NCBI GenBank assembly: GCA_943371965.1 | Contig: CALRWV020000003.1 | Span: 124,001-188,000, forward strand | Length of the DNA: 64,000 nt | Source: CALRWV02 sp943371965 | Lineage (GTDB): Bacteria; Bacteroidota; JABWAT01 | Direction: 5' to 3' | Part shown: in pieces, positions 19,601 to 29,037 of the stretch | Position numbering within the stretch: position 1 is the first letter of the stretch | Layout of the letters: each line of letters starts with the position of its first letter | Translations under genes and position numbers: made by a program | The notes under the pieces: generated by a model | What the model saw: the letters and a program-made list of their open reading frames with translations, nothing else | What the model was told of the DNA's origin: nothing | Databases searched by the model: none

Positions 19601-22600
19601 GGAACCAATGGTGTTGGCTTACTTATTGGCGGTGGTTCAGGTTTTGGATACGCAAATGGTGTTGCTGATGAAATTAAATTATGGAACAGGGTAAAATCAG
19701 CAGAAGAAATAAAAGCCACAATGAATTATACATCTACAGGAAAGGAATCCGGTCTTGTTGGCTATTGGCCAATGGATGAAACTTACAGCAAAAACATCAG
19801 TGGTCAGAATTATAAAATATTTCCTGATCTTTCACCCAACCATCTTGATATGCTTGCATACGGAAATGTTGAGCTGGTGGATGATATTGCCGGAAGCGAA
19901 GTTGAAATCAAAGCAAAAAGATTCCGTTTGGGCGATAATTATGTTTTGACTGGAATTCCATTTTCAACAAATGTGATTACTGATGGATGGCCATTGCCTT
20001 CAGTTGAACTTCAAAACCAAAAATCTGGAATAACCTATCTTCAGGGGTCAAATTCAAGGCTGGATTCCATTAAATGGGAAACCGATTTGAGTTTTTGGGG
20101 TGAATATTACCTTAAAGCATCATTGACCAATTCTGCCGGAACGAATACTGATTCAGCATTTATGTACATTGCATTGAATCATGAGTCCAATAATAATAAA
20201 CAATCATTGTTATTTACCAACCAAGGTAGATTTGGAACAGGAGGCCGTTATGGAAAGGGATTGGTTTACAACGGAAAAAATGGTTTGTATGACGGAACTT
20301 TGGGAATTATTTCAAAAACGGAAAATAAAGTATCTGGTGGACTTTATGGTCAGGCTGAATTTACTGATAAAAATCCATTTGATATTAATCCAAGCCCTCT
20401 GGTCGGTTTCAATCCAAATTATGAAAGTCGGTATACTGACAGCGGTTCCAGAAATCCAAATCCAATTGGAGTTGAAATCAGGCAATCGGTTATGCAAAAA
20501 TCCACTTCTCCCGATGACAAGTATTCGATTGTGGAATTTACAGTGAAAAATAAAAGCGGAAAAAATTTGCCTGATATTTATGTCTCATTAGGTGCTGATT
20601 TTGATATTGGAAACCGTTTGAATAACCTCGGCGGATATGATGCTGCAAACCAGTTATCTTATGTTTACGAAAAAGATGGAATAAATAATTCAGCTTATTA
20701 CGGATTCACATTACTTGATGAAATAGTGTCAGGTCATACATTGACCCATTCAGGAAAAATATATGATGATGTACTCGCTTTGGCGGGTGTTGCAAATTTT
20801 GACCTTGTCCCTTCAATTTCACAGGATTTGAGAAACGTGTTGTATACAGGTCCTTTTAATCTGAATAACAATGATAGTGTTCTCGTTGCATTTGCATTTG
20901 TTGTTGGTGATAATCTGGATGATTTGAAACAATCTGCAGAACAGGCAAAACAGAATTACAATCATTCTGAAAACAAAAATTCAGGTGCCGGTTATTTTGT
21001 GTTTACCGGTGACAGGGCAAGAGTAAATTCCGGTGCTAAAATTAATCCGAATGCAAATGACGCCGTTCTGGGCAATTTTACTTCTAATGGCATTACTGTG
21101 GAAGCATGGGTCTTTCCTACATCTTTACCGTCTCCAAAGTCAGAGCAGATAATTGTTGCCAGACCCATAATTGCAGGTAATCCGTTTCAAACATACAGTT
21201 TAAGATTTGCCAATTACAATCAGCAGAATTATCCAACACTTGAATTTATTATCTCTGATGGTGTTACGCCGGATCATTGGGGATATGCAGGATTTACTGT
21301 TGACAACTCATACATCGGAAAGTGGATTCACGTAACCGGTACCTATGATGGCAATACTGTTAGACTGTTTGTTGACGGGGTATTGAAAGGCTCAAGCAGT
21401 TTTGACAAACAAATCGGTACAAACGGTCAGGGAATTTATATTGGTGGAGGAACTATTAATGGCTGGGGAAGATCTGTAATTGATGAAGTTCGTTTATGGA
21501 ATTATGCCAAATCTGGCAATGAAATTTCTTCCTCAATGAACTATACCTTAAATGGGAATGAACCTGGATTGGTTGGTTACTGGCCATTGGATTCATATTC
21601 AAGTGTTCAGCAAAATGGGATAGATATTTCCATTACTCCTGATTTAACTGAAAACCACAATGATCTTCAAATGATGGGATTTTCAAGAATTGTGGATGAT
21701 GTAGCCGGCAGTGATGTGAAAATTTCACCAAGTCATTTGAGATTAACCGATAACTATGTGATCACTGGTTTTAAATACAAACAGGGATTGATATTGGATG
21801 GATGGCCAAAACCTGAAGTTAATCTGACAAATCCAATTGGAAATATGGCAATTAACTCCGATTCTTTAACATGGAATCCGAATGATTCATTTTGGGGCGA
21901 GTTTTATTTGAAATCTACCTTGATCAATTCTGAAGGTCAACATAATGATTCAACTTTTATGTATGTTTCGTTGGCAAAAAATGCGTTTGAAAATACTCAA
22001 TCTCTTTTGTTTTCAACACAGGGAAGGTTTTCTGCCGGTGGAAGATACGGTCAGGGGCTGATTTACAATGGAAAAAATGGATTGTTTGATGGTGCTTTCG
22101 GTGTGGTTGTAAAATCTGAAAATGTTGTTTCAGGTGGTTTAAACTCACAAGCTGAATTTACTGATAAATTGGGCATACAAACTGTTACACCAAAAATCAA
22201 TGGATTTGATTTGGCTTATGAATTGAAATACACAGATCAGGGTTCAAGAAATTCAAAGCCAGTTGGACTCGAGATCACACAAACTGTCCTTCAGAAGAAG
22301 ACCGCACCTGATGATCATTTTACGATCGTTGAATTTTCCATTAAAAACAAAAGTGGAAAAAGCCTTCAGAATGTCTTTTCAGAACTTGCAGCTGATTTCG
22401 ATATTGGAGATCCTTTAAACAATTTGGGTGGTTTTATTCCAGAAAATAATTTGAGTTATGGATTTGAGGTTGGTGGCGCTAACAACTCTGCTTATTACGG
22501 AATATCTTTGCTTGATGAAGATGTTTCTGGCCATACAAATAGTTTATCTGGATTCGCTTATAATGATTCTGAAGGTTTGTTGGCTGCAGATTCCATATTT

Positions 22601-23092
22601 GCAGAACCAACTGTGCCAAAAGACATACGAAACGCTCTTTTTGCAGGACCATTTAATCTTGAAAATGGAGATTCAGTTTTTGTTGCTTACGCATTTGTAG
22701 CAGCTGATAATCTGAATGAACTGAAAATTGCTGCGTCTGCGGCAAAAAAAGCATATCAACCGATAGCTGTATCTGTTGCAGGTTCAAGGGAGTTACCAAA
22801 AGAATTTTCGGTTTCACAAAACTACCCAAACCCGTTTAATCCATCAACGAAAATCAGTTATTCTGTTCCAAGAAGTGCTGATATTCAAATTTCAGTTTTT
22901 GATCTGATGGGAAGGGAAATCGCTGTTCTTGAAAATTCACGGAAAGAAGTAGGAACTTACAGCACAATCTGGAATTCAAAAAACATTTCCGGTCAGACAG
23001 TTTCTTCTGGAATTTATTTTTACAGAATTGTTGCCAAAACAGAAAAAGGAGTTGAGTTTGTTAAAACAAACAAAATGCTTCTAGTAAAATAA
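16634..23092 (+). CDS. Giant exported protein with three LamG-containing modules and T9SS type A sorting domain
   Basis: I take GTG 16634 as start: GGAG (16624-16627) is 6 nt upstream and a signal peptide follows (MKTITILLL ... SSFS); an in-frame TTG at 16622 is the alternative. Length 2152 residues. Residues about 20-245 hold three repeats of about 70 residues (motifs DPGLG, LFVRAKD, GSRLFNV). Then three modules of about 600 residues start near 250, 845 and 1450; each has a LamG/concanavalin-like domain (motifs EAWV, GTYDG, VDGxLK, IDEVRLWN) followed by a second domain (GRYGxGLxYNGKNGL). The last 95 residues form a T9SS type A domain (NYPNPFNPSTKISYSVP, SGIYFYRI). Likely cell-surface displayed, perhaps binding glycans. 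Confidence 0.88.
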   Translation: MKTITILLLNLFISLSSFSQVINYIEYFFDSDPGLGQATPIEFTSYTQVDQTFTADISTLENGIHKLFVRAKDSTGKWSILGSRLFNVTETIEQTLATQITAIEYFIDTDPGLGNGFPVDLSAGADITIQFDSELNSISNGIHRLFVRAKDNNNNWSILGSRLFNVQSEPEQIASTINSINWTVSGNGITPFSESKIISVPLSELTENISPNISGLTNGDYTLSVTAVDNNGVSSVPNYRTFGVIAPSENKKSAQFDGKGDRIRVTDSAPLNANANTSAYKITGSNITLEAWVYLTELPALNSEYEIIVRPATITNGTDPWFSYALNVQNYDGTPSFNFHLSEGVAGTSFGASAENLTVETGKWYHVAGTYNGTVANIYVDGDLKKSTEFAGKSISEGATGLYIGGFTYGYFKGLIDDVRLWNVTRSQPEISGNLNTTLFGNETGLAGYWQLDSTYVNGSNTITPDLTSNKNDLAVQLDAKLVNFPEGSEVQISPTNISFLLDGISGLPYKSVVISDGWPKSTFTLKSGPDGMILDGDTLKWEIPSSSINTPTVEITANNGGSDLTQSKYLFTENLKTFSNGSDITVTTRGKLGAYVSDSRYTNYGLFYKGKNGLFSGDFSLVDKNDSKYAGGLFSAQKSFRTLTQFESVSGKLNGFSAYQSSMDDAWESEGRINVKVLQTVYTKTEEPDNKYSIIEYKIINTSGAEIDSLYPQFNADFDIGNSVNNLGGYDPDNQLSYGYEGTDPQNTNYYGFSLLNHTVSGAAIIPIGQDPNYFRSTANLSTFTGNSVSAVDTRNQISSGPFTIAADETLTVAFAVLAGDNFDDIQTSAKQAKKSYIQNGRINQNAAYFGLNGDRLSVTAGFPVNESANYSAFQNVGKAITAEAWIYGMSLPKPNSEQIIIGRYLAGGTSPYQTYALRIANYSEDKQPRLQFIISDGTNADWGSATAVVLPSTIGQWFHVAGTYDGTTVKLYINGELAGAGNWNKSIGTNGVGLLIGGGSGFGYANGVADEIKLWNRVKSAEEIKATMNYTSTGKESGLVGYWPMDETYSKNISGQNYKIFPDLSPNHLDMLAYGNVELVDDIAGSEVEIKAKRFRLGDNYVLTGIPFSTNVITDGWPLPSVELQNQKSGITYLQGSNSRLDSIKWETDLSFWGEYYLKASLTNSAGTNTDSAFMYIALNHESNNNKQSLLFTNQGRFGTGGRYGKGLVYNGKNGLYDGTLGIISKTENKVSGGLYGQAEFTDKNPFDINPSPLVGFNPNYESRYTDSGSRNPNPIGVEIRQSVMQKSTSPDDKYSIVEFTVKNKSGKNLPDIYVSLGADFDIGNRLNNLGGYDAANQLSYVYEKDGINNSAYYGFTLLDEIVSGHTLTHSGKIYDDVLALAGVANFDLVPSISQDLRNVLYTGPFNLNNNDSVLVAFAFVVGDNLDDLKQSAEQAKQNYNHSENKNSGAGYFVFTGDRARVNSGAKINPNANDAVLGNFTSNGITVEAWVFPTSLPSPKSEQIIVARPIIAGNPFQTYSLRFANYNQQNYPTLEFIISDGVTPDHWGYAGFTVDNSYIGKWIHVTGTYDGNTVRLFVDGVLKGSSSFDKQIGTNGQGIYIGGGTINGWGRSVIDEVRLWNYAKSGNEISSSMNYTLNGNEPGLVGYWPLDSYSSVQQNGIDISITPDLTENHNDLQMMGFSRIVDDVAGSDVKISPSHLRLTDNYVITGFKYKQGLILDGWPKPEVNLTNPIGNMAINSDSLTWNPNDSFWGEFYLKSTLINSEGQHNDSTFMYVSLAKNAFENTQSLLFSTQGRFSAGGRYGQGLIYNGKNGLFDGAFGVVVKSENVVSGGLNSQAEFTDKLGIQTVTPKINGFDLAYELKYTDQGSRNSKPVGLEITQTVLQKKTAPDDHFTIVEFSIKNKSGKSLQNVFSELAADFDIGDPLNNLGGFIPENNLSYGFEVGGANNSAYYGISLLDEDVSGHTNSLSGFAYNDSEGLLAADSIFAEPTVPKDIRNALFAGPFNLENGDSVFVAYAFVAADNLNELKIAASAAKKAYQPIAVSVAGSRELPKEFSVSQNYPNPFNPSTKISYSVPRSADIQISVFDLMGREIAVLENSRKEVGTYSTIWNSKNISGQTVSSGIYFYRIVAKTEKGVEFVKTNKMLLVK

Positions 23093-23100
23093 CCTGATTT

Positions 23101-23137
23101 AAACCCTGTGAGAATGTCTGATTTTCACAGGGTTTTA
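23101..23137 (+). terminator. Intrinsic terminator after the giant LamG gene
   Basis: Perfect 11-bp stem AAACCCTGTGA (23101-23111) / TCACAGGGTTT (23125-23135) with a 13-nt loop and a T-rich end. It is followed by about 75 nt of unusually pyrimidine-rich sequence before the next gene. Confidence 0.85.
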
Positions 23138-23252
23138 TTGCTTTTTCCTGTTCCTTTTTCCTTGTTCCTTTCTCCTTCCTGGTAGTTTGTAAATCCTTTT
23201 CCCTTTTTCTATCTTCACCCCGTATAAACCAAACCATAATTGAAGAAAAACC

Positions 23253-23693
23253 GTGAAGAAACTAACCGAACTACAGATCAAAAAAATTGCAGATTCAGCA
23301 GCAAGGGAACTTGGACCATCCGCTTCGAAGGAAAAAATCAATCAGATTGTCAGTCAGGTTGTATCAGAACTTGAACGTGGTGCTCCATCTTTGACGCTCA
23401 ATCAAATCCCGCAAACAACATCAGGAAGAGTGATTATTACCGCTTTTGGGAAAAATTCCCCCGGAATATTGTTCTCAATTACTTCAGTTCTGCATGAAAA
23501 AAACTGTGATGTTCTTGATGTTTCCCAAAATATCATGACAGACTTTTTTACATTGATTATGATTGTTGATCTTTCAACTTCTTCATCGGATTTTTTTCAG
23601 TTGAAAAACAGTTTAAATGAGGTTTCCGAAAAAATCGGAATTCAGATACACGTTCAGCATGAAGACATTTTCAAATCCATGCACCGGATCTAA
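23253..23693 (+). CDS. ACT domain protein, UPF0237-like with N-terminal extension
   Basis: 146 residues from a GTG start. Residues about 60-146 form an ACT domain of the type in UPF0237 proteins (RVIITAFGKNSPGILFSITSVLHEKNCDVLDVSQNIM). The first 55 residues are a predicted helical extension (LTELQIKKIADSAAREL ...) not found in the usual 90-residue family members. It precedes a UPF0210/PFL gene, the classic partner; in many genomes the two are adjacent, suggesting that the ACT protein senses a ligand for the partner. No ligand is known from the sequence. Confidence 0.85.
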   Translation: MKKLTELQIKKIADSAARELGPSASKEKINQIVSQVVSELERGAPSLTLNQIPQTTSGRVIITAFGKNSPGILFSITSVLHEKNCDVLDVSQNIMTDFFTLIMIVDLSTSSSDFFQLKNSLNEVSEKIGIQIHVQHEDIFKSMHRI

Positions 23694-23756
23694 ATCAAAT
23701 TATAAATTTTAGATTAAAGATTATAAATGAAATCAAATTTAAAATTTCAGAAAATC

Positions 23757-23794
23757 TATAATTTCTAATTTATAATTTCTAATTTATAATTATT
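23757..23794. repeat. 14-bp AT-rich tandem repeat upstream of the PFL gene
   Basis: TATAATTTCTAATT occurs at 23757-23770 and 23771-23784, with a partial third unit to about 23794. Upstream (about 23699-23730) lies a loosely inverted relative (ATTATAAATTTTAGATTA). It fills most of the 107-nt gap between the ACT gene and its partner. Confidence 0.7.
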
Positions 23795-23800
23795 GAGCTT

Positions 23801-25162
23801 ATGCCTTACCAATTTAACGAGATTATTCAAACCCTTCGGATGACTGAGCTGGAACATTTCGATATCCGCACAGTTACGCTAGGGATTTCACTTCGCGATT
23901 GCCACTCCAGAAATGTTGAAACAACCTGTCAGAAGATTTATGACAAGATTTCGAAAATCGCCCAAAACCATGTAAAAAACGCAAGAAAAATTGAAGATCT
24001 CTACGGAATCAGAATTGCAAACAAACGGATTTCTGTTACCCCTATTGCCATTGCCTGTGACGGTCTTACCCGTGATGAATTTGTAAAAGTAGCTGAAACC
24101 TTGGACAGAGTTGCCGGTGAAGTTGGTGTTGATTACATCGGCGGATACGGTGCATTGGTTCAAAAAGGAATGACAAATGGTGATTCCGAATTGATTGAAT
24201 CCATCCCGGAAGCACTTTCAAGAACAAAACGGGTTTGCAGTTCAGTAAATGTTGGAACTTCAAAAGCCGGAATCAATATGGATGCCGTTTTGAAAATGGC
24301 GCATATCATCAAAAAAACATCGGTGCTAACTGCTGACCGTGATGGAATCGGTTGTGCAAAACTGGTCGTTTTCTGCAACGTTCCGGAAGATAACCCATTT
24401 GTTGCCGGAGCATTTCATGGTGTTTCTGAACCTGAAATAGTTTTGAATGTCGGAATTTCCGGTCCTGGCGTTGTTTTGGATGCCATCAAAAGACTCGGGA
24501 ATGCTGATTTCATGGCACTTTCGGAAGAAATCAAAAAGACTGCTTTCAAAATTACCCGTGCCGGTGATATCATTGGAAGAAAAGTTGCTGAAGGACTGAA
24601 TGTCCCATTTGGAATTGTTGATTTGTCATTGGCTCCAACTCCAGCAGAAGGTGACAGTATTGCATCAATTATTGAAGCAATGGGACTTGAATCCGTTGGC
24701 GCTCCGGGAACAACTGCCGCACTTGCTTTGTTGAATGAAGCAGTGAAAAAAGGTGGAATTATGGCTGCTTCCGCTGTTGGTGGAATGTCAGGAGCATTTA
24801 TTCCTGTCAGTGAAGATGCGGGAATGATCCGTGCGGCTGAACGTGGAGATTTATCAATTGAAAAACTGGAAGCGATGACTGCAGTTTGTTCTGTTGGACT
24901 TGATATGATTGCTGTTCCCGGAAAAACAACGGCCGAAACAATTGCCGGAATTATTGCGGATGAATGTGCAATCGGGATGGTTAACAACAAAACAACAGCA
25001 GTTAGAATTCTTCCAATTCAGGGGAAAGATGTTGGCGAGTTTGTAGATTATGGTGGCTTGTTGGGAAAAGCTCCTATTATGTACGTCAGGACGCTTGATT
25101 CGTCGGTTTTTGTAAAACGGGGCGGCAGAATTCCGCCGCCGATCAGCAGTTTAAGAAATTAA
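23801..25162 (+). CDS. PFL family protein (UPF0210, DUF711)
   Basis: 453 residues, the usual length for UPF0210 proteins, which have a fold related to glycyl-radical (pyruvate formate-lyase-like) enzymes and no established reaction. Family features include the N-terminal [12 protein letters not shown], the central [12 protein letters not shown] and GISGPGVV, and the Gly-rich [17 protein letters not shown]. It forms the conserved pair with the ACT gene upstream, although here they are separated by an AT-rich repeat. LemA follows 24 nt downstream. Confidence 0.92.
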   Translation: MPYQFNEIIQTLRMTELEHFDIRTVTLGISLRDCHSRNVETTCQKIYDKISKIAQNHVKNARKIEDLYGIRIANKRISVTPIAIACDGLTRDEFVKVAETLDRVAGEVGVDYIGGYGALVQKGMTNGDSELIESIPEALSRTKRVCSSVNVGTSKAGINMDAVLKMAHIIKKTSVLTADRDGIGCAKLVVFCNVPEDNPFVAGAFHGVSEPEIVLNVGISGPGVVLDAIKRLGNADFMALSEEIKKTAFKITRAGDIIGRKVAEGLNVPFGIVDLSLAPTPAEGDSIASIIEAMGLESVGAPGTTAALALLNEAVKKGGIMAASAVGGMSGAFIPVSEDAGMIRAAERGDLSIEKLEAMTAVCSVGLDMIAVPGKTTAETIAGIIADECAIGMVNNKTTAVRILPIQGKDVGEFVDYGGLLGKAPIMYVRTLDSSVFVKRGGRIPPPISSLRN

Positions 25163-25186
25163 AAATAAAAACAAAGGAAACATAAA

Positions 25187-25792
25187 ATGAAAAAAAGTTG
25201 GATTGTTCTCGGTTCAATAGTGCTGTTAGTACTGATTGTATTTTTCTGGTTCAAAGGAACTTACAATGGTTTGGTAGTCTTGGATGAAAATGTTAAAAAT
25301 GAATGGGCAAAAGTTCAATCCGATTATCAGAGAAGATCTGATTTGATTCCAAATCTGGTTTCAACGGTTCAGGGAGCTGCTGCTCAGGAAAAAAGTATAT
25401 TTATTGGTGTTGCAGAAGCACGTGCTAAAGTTGGACAAATTACAGTGACAGAAGAAGTTCTTAACAATCCTGACGCGTTCAAGAAATTCCAACAGGCACA
25501 GGATGGATTAGGTGCAGCATTAAGTAGACTGTTGGCCGTTTCAGAAAACTATCCAACTTTGAAAACAAACGAAAACTTTTTGGGTTTACAGGCACAGTTG
25601 GAAGGAACAGAAAACAGAATCAAAAAATCACGTGATGATTTCAATAACGTTGTAAAAGATTACAACATTAAAGTGCGTGAATTTCCAACCAATATGTTTG
25701 CCGGAATGTTTGGTTTCCAACTGAAAACTGCATTTGAAGCAGCTCCTGAAGCTCAAAATGCTCCAAAAGTAGATTTCGGAACAGGTAAATAA
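25187..25792 (+). CDS. LemA family protein
   Basis: 201 residues. One N-terminal transmembrane helix (residues about 5-24) is followed by a helical domain with the family hallmark VKNEWAKVQSDYQRRSDLIPNLV and VxEARAKVGQ. LemA proteins are membrane-anchored with an exposed helical domain; their biochemical role is unclear. They are typically encoded next to TPM-domain proteins, as here (25945). RBS AAAGGA precedes the ATG. Confidence 0.93.
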   Translation: MKKSWIVLGSIVLLVLIVFFWFKGTYNGLVVLDENVKNEWAKVQSDYQRRSDLIPNLVSTVQGAAAQEKSIFIGVAEARAKVGQITVTEEVLNNPDAFKKFQQAQDGLGAALSRLLAVSENYPTLKTNENFLGLQAQLEGTENRIKKSRDDFNNVVKDYNIKVREFPTNMFAGMFGFQLKTAFEAAPEAQNAPKVDFGTGK

Positions 25793-25803
25793 CAAGTTTT
25801 CTT

Positions 25804-25927
25804 TTTGACGCTGAATTACGCAGAGTGTTATGAAATTCATTTTTTTTGTTTCGTCTTTAGATTAATATTATTAGTTCAGTTTTTCAATATATTCCTTTCA
25901 TAATATTCAGTGTAATTCAGCGTCAAA
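25804..25927. repeat. Inverted-repeat element between lemA-like and TPM genes
   Basis: Perfect 16-bp inverted repeats TTTGACGCTGAATTAC (25804-25819) and GTAATTCAGCGTCAAA (25912-25927) flank a 92-nt AT-rich centre and fill nearly the whole intergenic space. The layout is like a small non-coding mobile (MITE-like) or dispersed element; no flanking target duplication is obvious. It could also act as a large stem-loop in the transcript. Confidence 0.65.
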
Positions 25928-25944
25928 TATTTTAAGCAGTACAA

Positions 25945-26760
25945 ATGAATTTTAAAAAAAATCTCCTCATCTCTTTTCTACTTTTTATTTCTTCAATCAG
26001 TTTTTCCCAGACAATTGAAGAAATAATAAAATCACCCAGAAGAGTCATGGATTATGCGCAGATCATTTCCCCCGAAACGGTAAATCGGTTAAATGATTCA
26101 CTTTATCATTTTGAACAAGCTACTTCCAACCAGATTATTATTCTGACGCTTCCTCAAATTCCGGATGGTGAAGAAGAATTTTCTTTTTCAATGAAAGTTG
26201 CTGAACAGCTCAAAATTGGTCAGATAAAGAAAGATAACGGTGTTTTTGTTCTGGTTACCACCCAAGGTGACCGGAAGTTTAAAATCTATCCGGGAAGAGG
26301 ACTTGAAGGCGCGATTCCGGATATCCTGATTGATCAGTTTTTCAGAAATGTTGCCCGACCCCTTCTGAAAAAAGGAGATTACGATCAGGCAATGATCGAA
26401 ACATTCAACTTCATCTCCTCAGCTTCAAGAGGTGAATTTAAAGCAGATAAAAAATCAACGACAAACAAAATCCCCAAAACTGCAGTTTTTATTTTAATCG
26501 CAGTTTTTTTTGTTTTCTATTTAATTCTTTCACGTGTTGCAAGAAAAAATAGAGGCATGACAACGATAGGAGGCAGGAATCATGGAATCAGGAATAATTC
26601 AAACGATTTATTTTTCATTGCATCGCTTTTGGGCGGCTTGGGTGGTGGCGGAAGATCATCAGGTCATGGCAGTTCAGGAGGCGGTGGCGGAATCGACTTC
26701 GGCGGATTTTCAGGCGGTGGCGGTTCGTTTGGCGGCGGCGGTGGAGGCGGCAGTTGGTAA
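25945..26760 (+). CDS. TPM domain protein (YgcG-like), exported, Gly-rich tail
   Basis: 271 residues: signal peptide (cleavage near SFSQ), a TPM domain (about residues 25-155; motifs RVMDYAQIISPETVNRLN, QIIILTLPQI, IYPGRGLEGAIPD), a transmembrane helix near 172-192 and a Gly/Ser-rich C terminus ending in SFGGGGGGGSW. TPM domains are found in thylakoid TLP18.3 and bacterial YgcG. The pairing with LemA is a common arrangement thought to concern membrane or envelope maintenance. The Gly-rich tail is typical of this family and not a sequencing artefact. Confidence 0.9.
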   Translation: MNFKKNLLISFLLFISSISFSQTIEEIIKSPRRVMDYAQIISPETVNRLNDSLYHFEQATSNQIIILTLPQIPDGEEEFSFSMKVAEQLKIGQIKKDNGVFVLVTTQGDRKFKIYPGRGLEGAIPDILIDQFFRNVARPLLKKGDYDQAMIETFNFISSASRGEFKADKKSTTNKIPKTAVFILIAVFFVFYLILSRVARKNRGMTTIGGRNHGIRNNSNDLFFIASLLGGLGGGGRSSGHGSSGGGGGIDFGGFSGGGGSFGGGGGGGSW

Positions 26761-26761
26761 A

Positions 26762-28021
26762 ATGAAATCCTCAATTTTATTGCTCATCAGTTTTATTTTT
26801 CTTACTGCGTGTCAAACCACATCGAAATCATCCAAAGATGTTCAAAATGATTTGGAAGCTTATATCGGTAAAAAAATTGTTTATGAATTAACTCCAATTA
26901 CCTCACAGGAAAAAACAAAGGAAGTTGTTTATTTTGAATCCAATATCAATCTCTATCATGAAGCCCCATTGGATATGTCATTTGTTAACGTACTTAAAAG
27001 TTTTGTTTTTGAAACCAATATTCACCTCCAAACAACAGGTAATTATAAAGGAAGACTGACCCTGCCAATTTCCGGAATTATTTGGGAAGGGAATTCAAGT
27101 CTGTTTATCAGGCTGATTTCAAAAACTGAAACCAAAACATGGGACTTTTCTACAATTGATGATTTTTTAACGGCTTACAACGGAAAAGTTGTTAACAGTA
27201 TCAACGGTCAATCGAGAATTGAACTCGAAAACTTCCCCTTGAACACGGAGTTGGAATACAGCCTAACAACCAGAACAACGAACACACCATTTATCATTGA
27301 TGTTCCATTTTCATTAAATTCCCATGTCCGTAAATTATCGGTTAAAACAAATCTTTCAGGATTTTCACAGGGCGTTCAATGGAAAACAAATATTCCGCTT
27401 ACGTTTTCAGAATCCAAATCAGTTTCTTCAGCACTTTCTGGCGGTACCTTGGTAGCAAGTCCCAAAATTGGAAAATGGACTGAGGGAAAAGAAACTGCAT
27501 CAGCCGGGAATTTTGATATGTCAGAACCCAATCTTTCCATTTTTCTGATGAACAATACAGATGCTGAACTTGCATCGGAAAATGATATGGTTGGAATGCA
27601 GATTCATTCGATTTTTGATGTGAAATCAGAAATTACAAAATCGGATTATGAAAAACTTGTGAATGATACTTTTTTACGGATGAGACTGAACAAGGAAAAA
27701 CGTCTTGAATTGACAAAAAAGCCGGAAATTGAAGTTGTTTCTTTTATTTCAACTGAAATCAACAATCTGGCTGAAACAGAATTTCTTAAACAATATTTTA
27801 CAGAATTTGATCTGAAATACAATTTCGAAACAATTAAAATTGTACTTAAAGAATTCCTTTATGATTCAATCGGAATAAAAGATATCGTTTTTGGATTTTT
27901 ATGGAACCCTGAAACAAAAATAATTCGTTTAACCGACTCCTCAACTTTCAGGTTGAACAAAAGTCCTGAATTTATTGATCAGGATTTTGACCTGAAATTT
28001 AAACCTTCAAAAAAGAAATAA
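26762..28021 (+). CDS. Lipoprotein of unknown function
   Basis: The frame is open further upstream inside the TPM gene, but ATG 26762, 1 nt after the TPM stop, gives a clean type II signal peptide (lipobox LTAC, Cys17). 419 residues in total. No domain is recognised; the body is rich in beta-like, Thr/Ser-rich segments and the C-terminal 80 residues contain a well-defined hydrophobic core. It is wedged between the TPM gene and DAHP synthase with gaps of 1-2 nt, so it is cotranscribed. Confidence 0.75.
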   Translation: MKSSILLLISFIFLTACQTTSKSSKDVQNDLEAYIGKKIVYELTPITSQEKTKEVVYFESNINLYHEAPLDMSFVNVLKSFVFETNIHLQTTGNYKGRLTLPISGIIWEGNSSLFIRLISKTETKTWDFSTIDDFLTAYNGKVVNSINGQSRIELENFPLNTELEYSLTTRTTNTPFIIDVPFSLNSHVRKLSVKTNLSGFSQGVQWKTNIPLTFSESKSVSSALSGGTLVASPKIGKWTEGKETASAGNFDMSEPNLSIFLMNNTDAELASENDMVGMQIHSIFDVKSEITKSDYEKLVNDTFLRMRLNKEKRLELTKKPEIEVVSFISTEINNLAETEFLKQYFTEFDLKYNFETIKIVLKEFLYDSIGIKDIVFGFLWNPETKIIRLTDSSTFRLNKSPEFIDQDFDLKFKPSKKK

Positions 28022-28023
28022 AC

Positions 28024-29037
28024 ATGCTTTTAATTTTAGACCTTAATACACCAACAGACTTAGTTGAATCAATTGAAAACAAAATCCGTGAAATGAAATG
28101 CGTTCCTCATAGACTTCCAGGTGCACAAAGGCTTGCTATTGGAATAACGGGTAACAAATCCGGTATCAGTGATGATATTTTTCTTTCGCTGAAAGGTGTT
28201 CAGGAAGTTCACAGAATCAGCAAACCTTTCAAACTGGTCAGCCGTGAAATGAAACCGGATGATACCATCATTGATGTAAAGGGAAGAAAAATTGGAGGAA
28301 AAGAATTCGCCTACATGGCAGGACCCTGTTCTGTAGAATCACATGATCAGCTGATGAAAACTGCTGAATTTGTTGCCTCACAGGGAGCAAAATATTTGCG
28401 TGGAGGTGCGTTTAAACCCAGAACTTCACCTTATGCTTTTCAGGGAATGAAAGAAGACGGATTGAAACTTCTCCGTGAAGCCGGTGACCGTTTTGATCTT
28501 GCTGTTGTAACAGAATTGAAAGACACGGAAACCTTTGAAATGGTTGAGCATTATACCGATATTATCCAAATTGGTGCGAGAAACATGCAGAACTTTTCAT
28601 TGCTTGAAAAAGTTGGAAGAACACAAAAGCCAATTATGCTGAAACGTGGTTTGAGTGCAACCATGGAAGATTTGCTTATGAGTGCTGAATACATCGCAGC
28701 TAGTGGAAATCACAACATTATTTTATGTGAACGCGGAATCAGAACGTTCGAAACTTACACGAGAAATACCTTGGATTTAAACGCAGTTCCTGTTCTCAAA
28801 AAATTAAGCCATCTCCCTGTTATGGTTGACCCAAGCCATGGAATCGGATTATGGGATGGCGTTTCTGCGATGGCAAGAGCTGGAGTTGCTGCAGGAGCAG
28901 ATGGATTGATCATTGAAGTTCATCCAGATCCGGCAAACGCACTTTCCGATGGACCGCAATCGTTGAAATTCAAAACTTTTTCTGCTCTAACCGTTCAGGT
29001 GAAGAAAATTGCAGAAGTGATGGAAAGACCTTTCTAA
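28024..29037 (+). CDS. aroF: 3-deoxy-7-phosphoheptulonate (DAHP) synthase, class I beta
   Basis: Condenses phosphoenolpyruvate with erythrose 4-phosphate, the first step of the shikimate pathway. 337 residues: an N-terminal ferredoxin-like regulatory domain (about 1-75) and the TIM-barrel (about 80-337) with [26 protein letters not shown], the metal-binding Cys region [11 protein letters not shown] and PVMVDPSHG. This two-domain form is that of Bacillus/Thermotoga-type enzymes, in which the N-terminal domain mediates feedback inhibition. It sits inside a LemA/TPM gene cluster, an odd neighbour. Confidence 0.94.
   Translation: MLLILDLNTPTDLVESIENKIREMKCVPHRLPGAQRLAIGITGNKSGISDDIFLSLKGVQEVHRISKPFKLVSREMKPDDTIIDVKGRKIGGKEFAYMAGPCSVESHDQLMKTAEFVASQGAKYLRGGAFKPRTSPYAFQGMKEDGLKLLREAGDRFDLAVVTELKDTETFEMVEHYTDIIQIGARNMQNFSLLEKVGRTQKPIMLKRGLSATMEDLLMSAEYIAASGNHNIILCERGIRTFETYTRNTLDLNAVPVLKKLSHLPVMVDPSHGIGLWDGVSAMARAGVAAGADGLIIEVHPDPANALSDGPQSLKFKTFSALTVQVKKIAEVMERPF

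Noticed and set aside
16634..23092. CRISPR-like or satellite repeats in the giant gene
   Set aside because: The repetition is at the protein-module level, about 1.8 kb long and diverged; no short direct repeats with spacers.
24415..24990. 191-codon antisense open frame inside the PFL gene
   Set aside because: It is the reverse strand of a well-supported UPF0210 gene; the protein is Ala/Ser/Pro-rich without any domain.
26582..26761. N-terminal extension of the lipoprotein frame into the TPM gene
   Set aside because: The extension overlaps the TPM Gly-rich tail in another frame, and ATG 26762 gives a proper lipoprotein signal.
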